This document shows, one piece after another, positions 18,600-26,818 of a DNA stretch of 33,467 nt. Made by a program: the position numbers and the translations under genes. The stretch lies in the NCBI GenBank assembly GCA_947451045.1, contig CANFXM010000014.1:1-33467 (forward strand). The letters are read 5' to 3'. The DNA is from Actinomycetota bacterium. GTDB taxonomy: Bacteria; Actinomycetota; Actinomycetes; Nanopelagicales; Nanopelagicaceae. The notes under the pieces are model-generated. The model saw only the letters and a list, made by a program, of their open reading frames with translations, had not been told where the DNA came from and did no database searches. Within the stretch, counting starts at the first letter, position 1. Every line of letters starts with the position of its first letter.

Positions 18600-21209
18600 T
18601 CACACGAGAAAGAGTTCGCGTGCCCTATCGACAGCAGAATCGCGTCCATCGACTTCGAGCTTTCGATAGACATTGCGTAGGTGAGTTTTGATTGTGTTCT
18701 GGGATATATGTAGAGATTTCGCTATAGAACTAATTGGTTTAGCCGTGGATAGATGTTTCACGATCTCGAGTTCTCGGCTCGTCAAGTTTTCCTTGAGAGA
18801 CCCCGTTGATTGGAACTTTGTCTTGATCCGTTGAGTGATCAGGCGAGAGAGCTCTTCTAGATAAATTGTTGGCTGCTTTCCTGCAATTTTGAGGATGATA
18901 TTAGTGAGTGGCTCACTTTGGCGTATTAATGTTTCATAGGCTCCAATCTCAGAGCCCAGATTGAGCGCCTGTTGCATAATTATGGAGCATTCATTTTCAC
19001 GATCTGATACCACTTGGGCCATTGTGATGAGTTTTCGAAGTTTCTCACGTGGCGTAGATTCTGGAAGTTTTTCCATATCTATTTCCTTTGGATGTTTACC
19101 TCTACGTATTGCAAGTTCGTCGCGAATGAGTTGAGTAAAAGCTGTGTCAGGTGTGCGATTGAGTAGAATTTCAACACGATCAAAATCACTGAGTGTGTAT
19201 CTCAAATAGATTTCTGACATATCTACTATCCACCCTGAATCTGTAGAAATATTTTGTTCGGAAAAATCGTTGCGCATCCTGCGAATCATTTCGGTAGCAC
19301 GTGGGTAATCTCCCATATCTACTACAAGGCGAATTAGTATTCCTTCGGCCACGAAATACCAAGGCCATTGCTTCCACTCTTTTGATAAATCACGTGCTCT
19401 TGAAATCGATGCATATGCTTCATCAATATTTAAAAACTCTAAATAACAACGACCTAGGACAATGTGGGCTTCAATTGGACCAGCTATGCCAACATAACCC
19501 TTTTCTTCGCCTTGAGCTATAGCAAGACGTGCTGCGTCAAAAGCTTCTCGGTAATTTCCTTTAGTAAAAAGTGACATGCAATTCAAAATATTGAGGGTAT
19601 ATGGGACGCCCACGTCTAAGCCTTCTAGAGCAATTCCTTGCGCCCTATGGTAAATCATCTCTAATGATCCTTGATAATCATAAATAAATGCTTTATCAGC
19701 CATTATTCGAAGAATTGCAACTTTATCACTTGCTTCTAAATCTCCAGTGATTACCGCTTCATCAAATAATTCATTTGCCGCATCATCAATTTCAGTGATC
19801 ATTCCTTTTGAAAAATGGACGTACATCATGGCTGCATGTGCAATTTTGCGTATGAAATCTCCAATAGGGCTATTTGCTGATTCAAGAATAAGTTGTTGGG
19901 TTTCGATTTCGGCCTGAACAAAATTTAGATTCGTAATGTGTCCCATTACTTCTACTGTCTTACGAAGTAATAACCCGTGAGAACTCTCATCTCCTGCATA
20001 GGGTGCCAACCGAATCATCTGATCGCCTTGACCAGTTGCAGTTAACTGGCGTGAGTATTCTTTGAGAAGTTCATGCATTTTTATAAAATCATTGAGTTGA
20101 AATGCTTGCTCGACTGCTTCATTCAACATTCTTCGAACGAGGAAATGCTCCATTAAAAGCATTCGCGTGGAAGATAAGTCGAAGTTTTTCTCAGCAGCGA
20201 TATGTTGAATTGTCTCTCGGAATAACGTATTGAATTCATAGCGAGGGTTTGCGGACTCATCAATACTCAAAAAGGCGCCATCATGGCTAATACGATTGAG
20301 ATACTGAATGGAATGCTCTTTACCAAGTACGAGTTGCGCAGTGTCAATATCAAATTCCTTGACTACGGAAAGCCTCATCAACTGTTCTTGATCGCTCACA
20401 CTGAGAATATTGAAAGTCTCTGTTGTAAGGATTCTGAGCGGTTCCATTGGAGATGCCATTTTGATAGAAAAGTTTGTTGACCGCATACCTTTTGAATAAT
20501 TCTTTGCAAGTAATTGAACACACACTGGCCAACCATTGGCTAATTTTAGAATTGATTCAACTTCAGAATTTGAACAATCAAGTCCATTGAGCGCTGCGAT
20601 AGAACAAACTTCATCTTTCTCAAATCTCAGATCAGCCGCGGAAATAAAGTTCAGATTTCCACTTTGGGCAAAGCGAGCATACGATGATTCAGGAGCAGAG
20701 CGCCTAATCACGATTAAATGCAAATTATCAGGAATAATGTCGATCATGTACTGAGCAAGTTTTGCTGCCATAATGTTTTCTGAAAGCGTTCCGTTATCTA
20801 ATACGAAAACATAATCTTTATCTAGCGCTTCAATGTCTTCAAAGAATTTTCTGAAGATTTCTTGTGAGCTCATGTCTGTGTTTGGCTTAAACCATGGAGC
20901 AAAATCCGGAACAACATTTCGTGCCGCCTGAAAAACAATATTTCTAAAATCAGAGGACTTTTCATTTCCGGTAGCCGAGGCCCAAAAAACGCGCTCTTTA
21001 TTTTGATGCGCCCATTCAGCAACTAAGGTAGTTTTTCCATAACCAGGTGGTGCGACGATGATTGTGGCACCCGGTGATCGAGTATCAATGAGATGAAAAA
21101 GCTCTTTTCGTGACAAGAAATTCCTTGGCATGGCAGGTGGGGTGGTATGGGCAAGTGATGTACCCGGCAATAAATCACCCACACGAGCCTGGTTCGCCCT
21201 AGTTGTCAT
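18600..21209 (-). CDS. MalT-type (LAL) LuxR-family transcriptional regulator with ATPase domain
   Basis: An 869-residue protein with the layout of MalT. The N-terminal STAND-type ATPase has Walker A APPGYGKTT (residues 53-61) and a Walker B-like DYVFVLDNG. A long helical, TPR-like sensor region follows (about 350-780). The C-terminal LuxR helix-turn-helix spans about residues 808-869: LTSRELEIVKHLSTAKPISS, then HISQNTIKTHLRNVYRKL. Such proteins oligomerise on binding ATP and an inducer and then activate promoters. The inducer is unknown. Start ATG 21209 is preferred because the family core begins soon after it; the frame is open to a GTG at 21251, and no ribosome site is seen for either. A secreted protein gene follows on the same strand, and a TetR gene is divergent. 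Confidence 0.9.
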   Translation of the reverse strand: MTTRANQARVGDLLPGTSLAHTTPPAMPRNFLSRKELFHLIDTRSPGATIIVAPPGYGKTTLVAEWAHQNKERVFWASATGNEKSSDFRNIVFQAARNVVPDFAPWFKPNTDMSSQEIFRKFFEDIEALDKDYVFVLDNGTLSENIMAAKLAQYMIDIIPDNLHLIVIRRSAPESSYARFAQSGNLNFISAADLRFEKDEVCSIAALNGLDCSNSEVESILKLANGWPVCVQLLAKNYSKGMRSTNFSIKMASPMEPLRILTTETFNILSVSDQEQLMRLSVVKEFDIDTAQLVLGKEHSIQYLNRISHDGAFLSIDESANPRYEFNTLFRETIQHIAAEKNFDLSSTRMLLMEHFLVRRMLNEAVEQAFQLNDFIKMHELLKEYSRQLTATGQGDQMIRLAPYAGDESSHGLLLRKTVEVMGHITNLNFVQAEIETQQLILESANSPIGDFIRKIAHAAMMYVHFSKGMITEIDDAANELFDEAVITGDLEASDKVAILRIMADKAFIYDYQGSLEMIYHRAQGIALEGLDVGVPYTLNILNCMSLFTKGNYREAFDAARLAIAQGEEKGYVGIAGPIEAHIVLGRCYLEFLNIDEAYASISRARDLSKEWKQWPWYFVAEGILIRLVVDMGDYPRATEMIRRMRNDFSEQNISTDSGWIVDMSEIYLRYTLSDFDRVEILLNRTPDTAFTQLIRDELAIRRGKHPKEIDMEKLPESTPREKLRKLITMAQVVSDRENECSIIMQQALNLGSEIGAYETLIRQSEPLTNIILKIAGKQPTIYLEELSRLITQRIKTKFQSTGSLKENLTSRELEIVKHLSTAKPISSIAKSLHISQNTIKTHLRNVYRKLEVDGRDSAVDRARELFLV

Positions 21210-21248
21210 GATGTAAGGGTGATACACATTGTGAGAAAAAGGAAGGCA

Positions 21249-21272
21249 CACTCACCCTGTTAGGGGTGAGTG
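21249..21272. promoter_or_regulatory. Palindromic site between the MalT-type and TetR genes
   Basis: CACTCACCC (21249-21257) and GGGTGAGTG (21264-21272) are perfect inverted copies around TGTTAG. The site is 38 bases upstream of the tetR start and 39 bases upstream of the MalT-type start at 21209. TetR dimers usually bind palindromes of this size next to their own gene, so autoregulation and control of the divergent regulator are likely. A further GGGTGA occurs at 21217-21222. Confidence 0.6.
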
Positions 21273-21310
21273 CTCAGGGCGAATTCAGGTTGGTGTGCGA
21301 GGATACACAA

Positions 21311-21886
21311 ATGCCGAAATTGATAGAAGGAAACCTCGAGGAGAATCGGCGTTCGCGCTATTCCAGTCTCTTGGAGGCCGCTGTCTCTATTGCCTTAGAA
21401 AGTGGAAGTTCTGCGATCACGATTACTGCCGTTGCTAAACGTGCTGGAATTTCACGGGCTGGTGCATACGAATATTTTGCTTCGAAAGAAGAACTCATTG
21501 CAGATCTAATTATTGATGAAATTCAAATTTGGAGTAGTTCCCTCTCCAATCAAGTTGAATTAGCGCAAACTCCGCAAGCGAAAGTAATGGCGTGGGTTCA
21601 AGGTTCACTCGATTACATTCTCAGCGGAAAACATAAATTAGCTCGTGAACTGAGTTCTATTACAGTTCCCACCGAACGAATTAATGAAGTAAGAGAAGCA
21701 CATTATTTATTGATGCAGCCATTGGTCGAAGCGCTAGCGCAATGTTCTGTTAGTGATCCTATGCGCACCTCTATGTATATCAATGGACTTCTCGATGTTG
21801 CAACCCGGCGTATTGATTCTGGAAAAAATAATGAGGGCGAAAGCGATTATGTAATCGCCCTCGCCCTCCAACTTATTAAGGAATAA
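21311..21886 (+). CDS. TetR-family transcriptional regulator
   Basis: A 191-residue protein of normal TetR length. The N-terminal helix-turn-helix is clear: AITITAVAKRAGISRAGAYE followed by YFASKEELIADLI (about residues 37-70). The C-terminal two thirds should form the ligand-binding and dimer domain; its ligand is not predictable. The ATG at 21311 has GAGG (21299-21302) eight bases upstream and is preferred over the in-frame GTG at 21266, which would lie inside the palindrome. Its 3' end overlaps the convergent secreted-protein gene by 11 bases and contains a hairpin that looks like that gene's terminator. Control of the nearby haem genes is possible but not shown. Confidence 0.92.
   Translation: MPKLIEGNLEENRRSRYSSLLEAAVSIALESGSSAITITAVAKRAGISRAGAYEYFASKEELIADLIIDEIQIWSSSLSNQVELAQTPQAKVMAWVQGSLDYILSGKHKLARELSSITVPTERINEVREAHYLLMQPLVEALAQCSVSDPMRTSMYINGLLDVATRRIDSGKNNEGESDYVIALALQLIKE
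21835..21866 (-). terminator. Hairpin inside tetR, likely terminator of the convergent gene
   Basis: GGGCGA (21835-21840), two bases, GCGATTA (21843-21849), TG, TAATCGC (21852-21858), two bases, TCGCCC (21861-21866) form a symmetric stem with 13 Watson-Crick pairs and one symmetric internal mismatch. On the minus strand it is followed after four bases by TATTTTTT, giving the U-tract of an intrinsic terminator. It lies 10 bases beyond the stop of the minus-strand secreted-protein gene and within the tetR coding sequence. On the plus strand there is no T-run. Confidence 0.7.
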
Positions 21887-22754
21887 CTATAAAAGGCAGC
21901 AACTTCTCTGCACTCTTATAAGTCGCAGAAGCAGCGGTTGCAATTTTTACAGTACATACTGTTCCATCGACTGCGGTAAGAAGATAATTACTACCCGAAA
22001 CTACGACGTTGCAATCTCCTTTTGTATTGCTGGCATCAATAGTGACCACAGGCATAACTCCGGAACTTGAAATAACAGAGAAAGTAAGGGGCTTTGCAAT
22101 TGAAAGCATCGGTGGTTGCCCACCAGTCTTCAACTCAACTCCATCAATAGTTTTTGCTGTGATAACTGAATCCGCAAGCACTGTTGCAGTAGTTGCTTTT
22201 GGTTCTGGTGCATATGCAGCGACTGCTGGCCCTGTCTTTGCAAATGTCACAGGAAAAGCAATATCGGCACTACGGTCTTCGGAGCGAAGGTGGTCGGCGC
22301 GCGTATAGATTGCGCATTTAGTAACTCGACAATCAACATTTCCGATCATTGCAGCTACACGCAATTTCACGGTGAAAGAACCATCTGCTGCAATAGGTTT
22401 TGCAACACCAATTCCATATGAAGGAGGGTTAGTCGATAGCCATATGGATGCACCTGTTGCACCAGTCATATCGGCGCCACCACCACATGGTGAAGGTTTT
22501 ACTCCTGCTTTAACTTTGACACACAATGCAACATAAATTCCTGCTTTGGTACTAAAACCTTTTCCGGAGACTGCGATATCTGCTCCGTTAGGATTGAGAA
22601 GAATGCTCTTGGAAACGCTCAGCGAAGTTCCATTCTTTCCCGTCGCAACTCGATTTGAAGCTGCGTTAGAGGGAATTGCAGTCCCGATTACTAGGGCAAA
22701 TGCAACAATCGTTAATGTGGAAATTTTCATCATGTGTGAGTTTATGTTTTTCAT
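21876..22754 (-). CDS. Secreted neocarzinostatin-like protein next to haem uptake genes
   Basis: A 292-residue protein. The signal peptide MMKISTLTIVAFALVIGTA ends IPSNA before ASNRVA. Residues about 40-170 resemble the Ig-like fold of the neocarzinostatin family: LSVSKSILLNPNGADIAVSG, GIYVALCVKVK, CRVTKCAIYTRADH and SEDRSADIAFPVTF, with paired Cys. A second beta-rich region follows with DCNVVVSGSNYLL and GTVCTVKIATAASATYKSAE. Proteins of this shape often bind small hydrophobic ligands. Being divergent from hmuT across a shared repeat region, it may capture haem at the surface, but that is inference. Start ATG 22754 has TATCTT six bases upstream; internal ATGs at residues 8 and 9 are alternatives. 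Confidence 0.65.
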   Translation of the reverse strand: MKNINSHMMKISTLTIVAFALVIGTAIPSNAASNRVATGKNGTSLSVSKSILLNPNGADIAVSGKGFSTKAGIYVALCVKVKAGVKPSPCGGGADMTGATGASIWLSTNPPSYGIGVAKPIAADGSFTVKLRVAAMIGNVDCRVTKCAIYTRADHLRSEDRSADIAFPVTFAKTGPAVAAYAPEPKATTATVLADSVITAKTIDGVELKTGGQPPMLSIAKPLTFSVISSSGVMPVVTIDASNTKGDCNVVVSGSNYLLTAVDGTVCTVKIATAASATYKSAEKLLPFIVIP

Positions 22755-22760
22755 AGGATG

Positions 22761-22766
22761 AAGATA
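22761..22766 (-). promoter_or_regulatory. Leaderless-type -10 of the neocarzinostatin-like gene
   Basis: On the minus strand TATCTT is followed by CATCCT and ATG 22754. No Shine-Dalgarno is present. This supports the first ATG over the two internal ones. Confidence 0.5.
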
Positions 22767-22791
22767 GGCCTTGAATCAAAAATAGCGATTT

Positions 22792-22832
22792 ACACAGCGT
22801 CGGTAAATATTCGCCGACACAGCGTCGGTAAA
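22792..22832. promoter_or_regulatory. Two 16-bp perfect direct repeats between the haem locus genes
   Basis: ACACAGCGTCGGTAAA occurs at 22792-22807 and again at 22817-22832, start to start 25 bases. The copies carry partial dyads: TTTAC...GTAAA around the first (22790-22807) and CCGAC-ACAGC-GTCGG in the second (22814-22828). They lie between the divergent secreted-protein gene (22754) and hmuT (22873), which suggests a cooperative regulator site responding to iron or haem. The sequence does not match the DtxR/IdeR or Fur consensus as I know them. Confidence 0.8.
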
Positions 22833-22872
22833 CTTTGGATTTATCTGATGGTTTTACTGAGAAGATTCGTAG

Positions 22873-23793
22873 GTGAAATTCAAAAGGACGAAAGTGGTAA
22901 TTCTATTTTCTAGTCTTTTACTTTATGCATTTCCTTGCGCACAAGCCGCACAGGTAATAACGATTAGTCAAAATCAAATTCCAGTTCCAATTTTTGGATC
23001 TCCATCTAAATCTGCAAAAATTCCAACTCGCATAGTCTCTCTTGCAAATGGTGCAGCTGAAGTTCTTGTGTCACTAGGTTTGAAGACTCATTTAGTTGGG
23101 CGAGATATTGCAAGTTCATTCACTGGTGATACTAATATCCCTATCGTTACACAAGCACATGCACTTTCAGCAGAAAAGGTTTTAGCAGTACATCCAACTC
23201 TTGTACTTATTAACCCGAGTACCGGTCCAACAGCTGCTCTTAAGCAAATAAGTGCTGCTGGAATAAAAATTGCCGTCATCCCAGAGGCATATTCGCTAAC
23301 GGGGATGAGAACAAAATATCTATCTATCCTCAAAGCTATCTCACTCAACGTAGAAGATCCGGTTGCGCTAAAACTCTTAGGTTCAATTCCAGTAATTTCA
23401 CACGCTGTTACCGGGCAAACTGGAATTGCGTTTTTATATTTGCGCGGGACTTCTGGAATTTATCTCCTAGGTGGAAAAGGTTCCGGTGCAGATGCTCTCA
23501 TTCAGATTGCCGGTGGTATCGATGTCGGAGCAACAAAGGATTCAAACCCATTTATGCCTTTGACGCCCGAGGCATTAGTTTCAATCAATCCGTCAATATT
23601 GTTGGTAATGCAGAAAGGGCTCGAATCAGTCGGAGGATCAAAAGGACTCTTTGCTTTAGCTGGAGTTGCCCAAACTCCCGCAGGAATCAATCAGAAAGTA
23701 ATAGCCGTCGATGATTCTTTACTTCTCGCATTTGGCCCACGTACACAGGGCTTGATTTCTAAACTCACTGACGCGATTGGGTCATTGAAGTGA
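22873..23793 (+). CDS. hmuT: Haemin ABC transporter substrate-binding protein
   Basis: A 306-residue class III binding protein. Signal peptide VVILFSSLLLYAFPCAQAAQ; the Cys is not in a good lipobox, so lipid attachment is uncertain. Strong HmuT features: RIVSLANGAAEVLVSLGLKT at the start, GIYLLGGKGSGADALIQIAG, PLTPEALVSINPSILLVMQ, KGLESVGG, and VAQTPAGINQKVIAVDDSLL followed by AFGPRT. HmuT takes haem from surface proteins and delivers it to HmuUV, and the released iron is used by the cell. The start is a GTG with GAGAAG 8 bases upstream. Its stop overlaps the GTG start of hmuU by four bases. It is first in an hmuTUV operon. Confidence 0.93.
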   Translation: MKFKRTKVVILFSSLLLYAFPCAQAAQVITISQNQIPVPIFGSPSKSAKIPTRIVSLANGAAEVLVSLGLKTHLVGRDIASSFTGDTNIPIVTQAHALSAEKVLAVHPTLVLINPSTGPTAALKQISAAGIKIAVIPEAYSLTGMRTKYLSILKAISLNVEDPVALKLLGSIPVISHAVTGQTGIAFLYLRGTSGIYLLGGKGSGADALIQIAGGIDVGATKDSNPFMPLTPEALVSINPSILLVMQKGLESVGGSKGLFALAGVAQTPAGINQKVIAVDDSLLLAFGPRTQGLISKLTDAIGSLK

Positions 23794-24764
23794 AAAAAAG
23801 AATCATTTTTCCAACTTTAATTCTTATCGTAATCCTTCTTTTTTCACTTACTCAAGGGGCGGTACCGATAAGTCTGAATTCACTTTTTCATATTCTGATT
23901 CATAAAGATGCAAGTTCTAATTCATTAGTGCTCTGGGATATTCGCTTTCCAAGAATTATCTTGGCAATTCTTGTAGGAGCATCATTGAGCGTTGCTGGTG
24001 GATTACTCCAAACCATTTTTCGAAATCCTTTAGCAGATCCTTCAATAATGGGAATTTCTACAGGTACTTCGCTGGGAACAGTTATTGCCCTTTTACTTGG
24101 GGTCGAATTCGGAACTTCGCTATCGGTGGCCTTTGGGGTATTAGGCGGCTCAATAGCAATTGCTCTGATTTTTATTTATGCTCATTCTAGAAAAAGTAGT
24201 CACGCAGCTTTTCTTCTCTTTGGAGTTGCCCTCAACTCTTTGCTTGCAGCTTTGCTTGGAATCATTCTTTCTGCGACGAAGAATCCGCAAGCTCGTTCAA
24301 TTTCATTTTGGGCGCAAGGAACACTTTCACTTGCTACTTGGAGTGCGCTTGTATCCATCCTTCCTTTCTTCATCATTGGACTTTTGATTGCCCTATATCA
24401 ATCAAAGTATTCAAATGTGCTTACTCTCAGCGATATAGAAATTCGAACTTTAGGTATCAATCCATTTACCCTGCGCATAATTCTCTCCATCGCTGCTGCA
24501 ATTCTTGTTGCATCGGCAACCTCAATCGTTGGAATAATTGCCTTTGTCGGATTGATTACTCCCTTTGCACTCAGACTTATCTACGGGCCAGACCTTAGAT
24601 TCTTGATACCACTTTCAGCGCTCTGGGGTTCAGTACTTCTTTTGCTCTCCGATACATTGGCAAGAACTCTTATACATAATTTAGAGATTCCAATTTCAAT
24701 GCTAGTTGCACTAATCGGTGCACCGATTTTTATGTGGATTCTTGTTCGGAAAGTAAAGATATGA
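23790..24764 (+). CDS. hmuU: Haemin ABC transporter permease (FecCD family)
   Basis: A 324-residue FecCD-type permease with about nine or ten spans. Typical segments are WDIRFPRIILAILVGASLSV followed by AGGLLQTIFRNPLADPSIMG, the NPQARSISFWAQGTLS loop, and SATSIVGIIAFVGLITPFAL followed by RLIYGPDLRFLIPLSAL, the part that contacts the ATPase. It forms the inner-membrane channel for haem with HmuV. The start is a GTG overlapping the hmuT stop (GTGA), and its end overlaps the hmuV start (ATGA), so the three proteins are probably translationally coupled. Haem rather than siderophore or cobalamin as substrate follows from the adjacent HmuT. Confidence 0.93.
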   Translation: MKKRIIFPTLILIVILLFSLTQGAVPISLNSLFHILIHKDASSNSLVLWDIRFPRIILAILVGASLSVAGGLLQTIFRNPLADPSIMGISTGTSLGTVIALLLGVEFGTSLSVAFGVLGGSIAIALIFIYAHSRKSSHAAFLLFGVALNSLLAALLGIILSATKNPQARSISFWAQGTLSLATWSALVSILPFFIIGLLIALYQSKYSNVLTLSDIEIRTLGINPFTLRIILSIAAAILVASATSIVGIIAFVGLITPFALRLIYGPDLRFLIPLSALWGSVLLLLSDTLARTLIHNLEIPISMLVALIGAPIFMWILVRKVKI

Positions 24765-25432
24765 AAACACAACTATCCCTTGAAAATGGTTACATCAGCC
24801 GAGGCTCAGAGATGCTCCTTGAAGACCTTTCTATATCTATCACCCCTTCGTCGGCCCTGTTAATCACCGGCCCTAATGGAGTTGGTAAATCATCACTTCT
24901 CTTGTCCTTAATTGGAGAACTTCCACTGTCGCGAGGCGAACTTTCTTACTCGCAAATAAATATCAAGGAACTTTCGCTCAAAGAGAGAGCGCGCTTTCGC
25001 TCTTACTTACCACCTACTATCGATTCAGCATTTCCATATTCGGTGGCAGATTTCATTAATTTTGGTTCTATTCCGCTCAAGATGAGATTGAATAAAAGTG
25101 AAGTAAGAAACGAATTGAATCGCTGGATCTCTTATTTTGAGTTAGAAGAATTTTCCACAACTAAAATAAATGAACTATCTACCGGACAGCAGCAACGAGT
25201 GCTACTCGCTCGACTATTTCTTCACAATGCCGAGGTAGCGATTTTAGATGAACCTACTTCGGCCTTAGATAGTTACTTCACATCACTTGTTGTTGATGCA
25301 GTAAATACAAAGATGTCAGAAGGTCACTCTTTCATTATTGCTAGCCATGACTTCGAATTAGCTCAAAGGATCAATGGGCGAATTCTTGAACTCACTAGAG
25401 GGAAGCAAAAGCCTCTTCTAGAACGCTCATAG
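24761..25432 (+). CDS. hmuV: Haemin ABC transporter ATPase
   Basis: A 223-residue ABC ATPase, short for the family. Walker A GPNGVGKSS (residues 37-45), Q-loop region YLPPTID (the usual Gln is not obvious), signature LSTGQQQR, Walker B VAILDEPTS, and the switch His in IIASHDFELAQ. It energises HmuU. The ATG at 24761 overlaps the hmuU stop; a frame extension to 24734 lies inside hmuU and is not used. The last 38 bases overlap the end of the convergent gabT gene, so the two coding sequences share their C-terminal codons on opposite strands. Confidence 0.92.
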   Translation: MKTQLSLENGYISRGSEMLLEDLSISITPSSALLITGPNGVGKSSLLLSLIGELPLSRGELSYSQINIKELSLKERARFRSYLPPTIDSAFPYSVADFINFGSIPLKMRLNKSEVRNELNRWISYFELEEFSTTKINELSTGQQQRVLLARLFLHNAEVAILDEPTSALDSYFTSLVVDAVNTKMSEGHSFIIASHDFELAQRINGRILELTRGKQKPLLERS

Positions 25433-26735
25433 CATCAAGTAATAGTTCATCAGTGATGACTACTGGTGGCAAGAAACGAATTACGTTGGAATAGGTTCCA
25501 GCAGTGAGCACAAGAACACCTTTGCTTTGGCAATACTTCACAACGGCATTCATTGCTGCAGTATTTGGATCCAGAGTGCCTGGCATTACTAATTCAATTG
25601 CTTGCATCGCACCGCGACCACGAACTTCGGCGATGATTGGATACTTAGCGGCGAGTGCGCGTAACGATTTTCCGAGAATTTCGCCAATGTGCGCCCCGCG
25701 AGCAACGAGATTTTCTTCCTCAATTGTTTCAAAGACGCCAAGGGAAGCAGCGCATGCAAGTGGATTGCCACCATATGTTCCGCCAAGTCCAGATGCATGG
25801 ACTGAATCCATAATCTCGGCGCGAGCAGTAACGGCTGCAAGTGGAAGTCCGCCTGCGATTCCTTTCGCAGTCACGACCATGTCAGGGCAAACGCCTTCTT
25901 CTTCTACAGCAAAAAAATGGCCAGTACGAGCAAAGCCAGTTTGAACTTCATCAGCAATAAAAATGATTCCATTCTCAGTTGAATACTGCGCAAGAGCCGG
26001 CAAGAAACCCTTAGGTGGAACTATAAATCCGCCCTCGCCTTGAATTGGCTCAATCAAGATAGCCGCAACATTGTGTGCGCCAATCTCTTTTTCAATCTTA
26101 TGTGAAATCATTTCCATCGCATCTTCAGTGATTGTTTTCTTATCGCCAATCCAACGCAATGAATATGGCATTGGCATGCGATAAATCTCAGGTGCAAATG
26201 GTCCAAATCCCTCTTTGTACGGCATGTTCTTAGCGGTAAGTGCCATCGTCAAGTTTGTACGTCCGTGATAGCTGTGTTCGAAGACAACAATGGCTGGACG
26301 CTTTGTGTAGTGACGTGCAATTTTAATTGCATTCTCAACAGCTTCAGCACCTGAGTTCACAAGTAATGATTTCTTTTTGAATTTTCCAGGTACTACTGCA
26401 TTGAGTTTCTCGCAGACCTCAATGTAATTCATATAAGGGGCAACAGTGAAACACGTATGAGTAAAGGCTTGTGCCTGTGCAATTACACGATCGACAACAC
26501 GCGATGTTGCATTGCCAACGTTTGTAACACCAATGCCAGAACCAAGATCAATAATTTGATTTCCATCTATATCGAGCAAAATCGCATCACTAGCGCGCTC
26601 AATAATGACGGGAATAGCCATACCTAGTCCCCCAGAAGTCGCTTCACTACGGCGTTGTAGCGCCTCGAGTGATTTGGGTCCCGGAATTGCGGTAACCAAC
26701 CGACGTTCTTGAGTCAAACTAGTGAGTGTGGTCAT
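25395..26735 (-). CDS. gabT: 4-aminobutyrate aminotransferase (class III, PLP-dependent)
   Basis: A 446-residue class III aminotransferase closely matching actinobacterial GabT: RRLVTAIPGPKSLEALQRRS, THTCFTVAPYMNYIEVCEKL, NSGAEAVENAIKIARHYT, YHGRTNLTMALTAKNMPYKE, the PLP-pocket IFIADEVQTGFARTG, and the PLP-binding Lys in VVTAKGIAGGLPL. It transfers the amino group of GABA to 2-oxoglutarate, giving succinate semialdehyde and glutamate; related enzymes also use putrescine or 5-aminovalerate. No succinate-semialdehyde dehydrogenase gene is in the window. ATG 26735 has TAGACT six bases upstream and no Shine-Dalgarno, so it is probably leaderless. It is divergent from a decarboxylase gene and overlaps hmuV at its 3' end. 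Confidence 0.93.
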   Translation of the reverse strand: MTTLTSLTQERRLVTAIPGPKSLEALQRRSEATSGGLGMAIPVIIERASDAILLDIDGNQIIDLGSGIGVTNVGNATSRVVDRVIAQAQAFTHTCFTVAPYMNYIEVCEKLNAVVPGKFKKKSLLVNSGAEAVENAIKIARHYTKRPAIVVFEHSYHGRTNLTMALTAKNMPYKEGFGPFAPEIYRMPMPYSLRWIGDKKTITEDAMEMISHKIEKEIGAHNVAAILIEPIQGEGGFIVPPKGFLPALAQYSTENGIIFIADEVQTGFARTGHFFAVEEEGVCPDMVVTAKGIAGGLPLAAVTARAEIMDSVHASGLGGTYGGNPLACAASLGVFETIEEENLVARGAHIGEILGKSLRALAAKYPIIAEVRGRGAMQAIELVMPGTLDPNTAAMNAVVKYCQSKGVLVLTAGTYSNVIRFLPPVVITDELLLDAMSVLEEAFASL

Positions 26736-26741
26736 GGGAAA

Positions 26742-26747
26742 AGTCTA
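26742..26747 (-). promoter_or_regulatory. Leaderless-type -10 of gabT
   Basis: On the minus strand TAGACT is followed by TTTCCC and the ATG at 26735. No purine-rich ribosome site is present. Confidence 0.5.
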
Positions 26748-26818
26748 GAGCCATATTTCTCATAAGCGAGCCAAGAAGTTACCCTTGCAAATGAAGAGAT
26801 AAGAAGAGGAGTAGATCA

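Noticed and set aside
18499-18603. N-terminal extension of the secreted protein gene back to 18603
   Set aside because: The signal peptide and the AAAGGAG ribosome site both place the start at 18498-18501, and the extension covers a hairpin leader.
21266-21310. N-terminal extension of the TetR gene from a GTG at 21266
   Set aside because: It starts inside the palindrome, while ATG 21311 has a good GAGG eight bases upstream.
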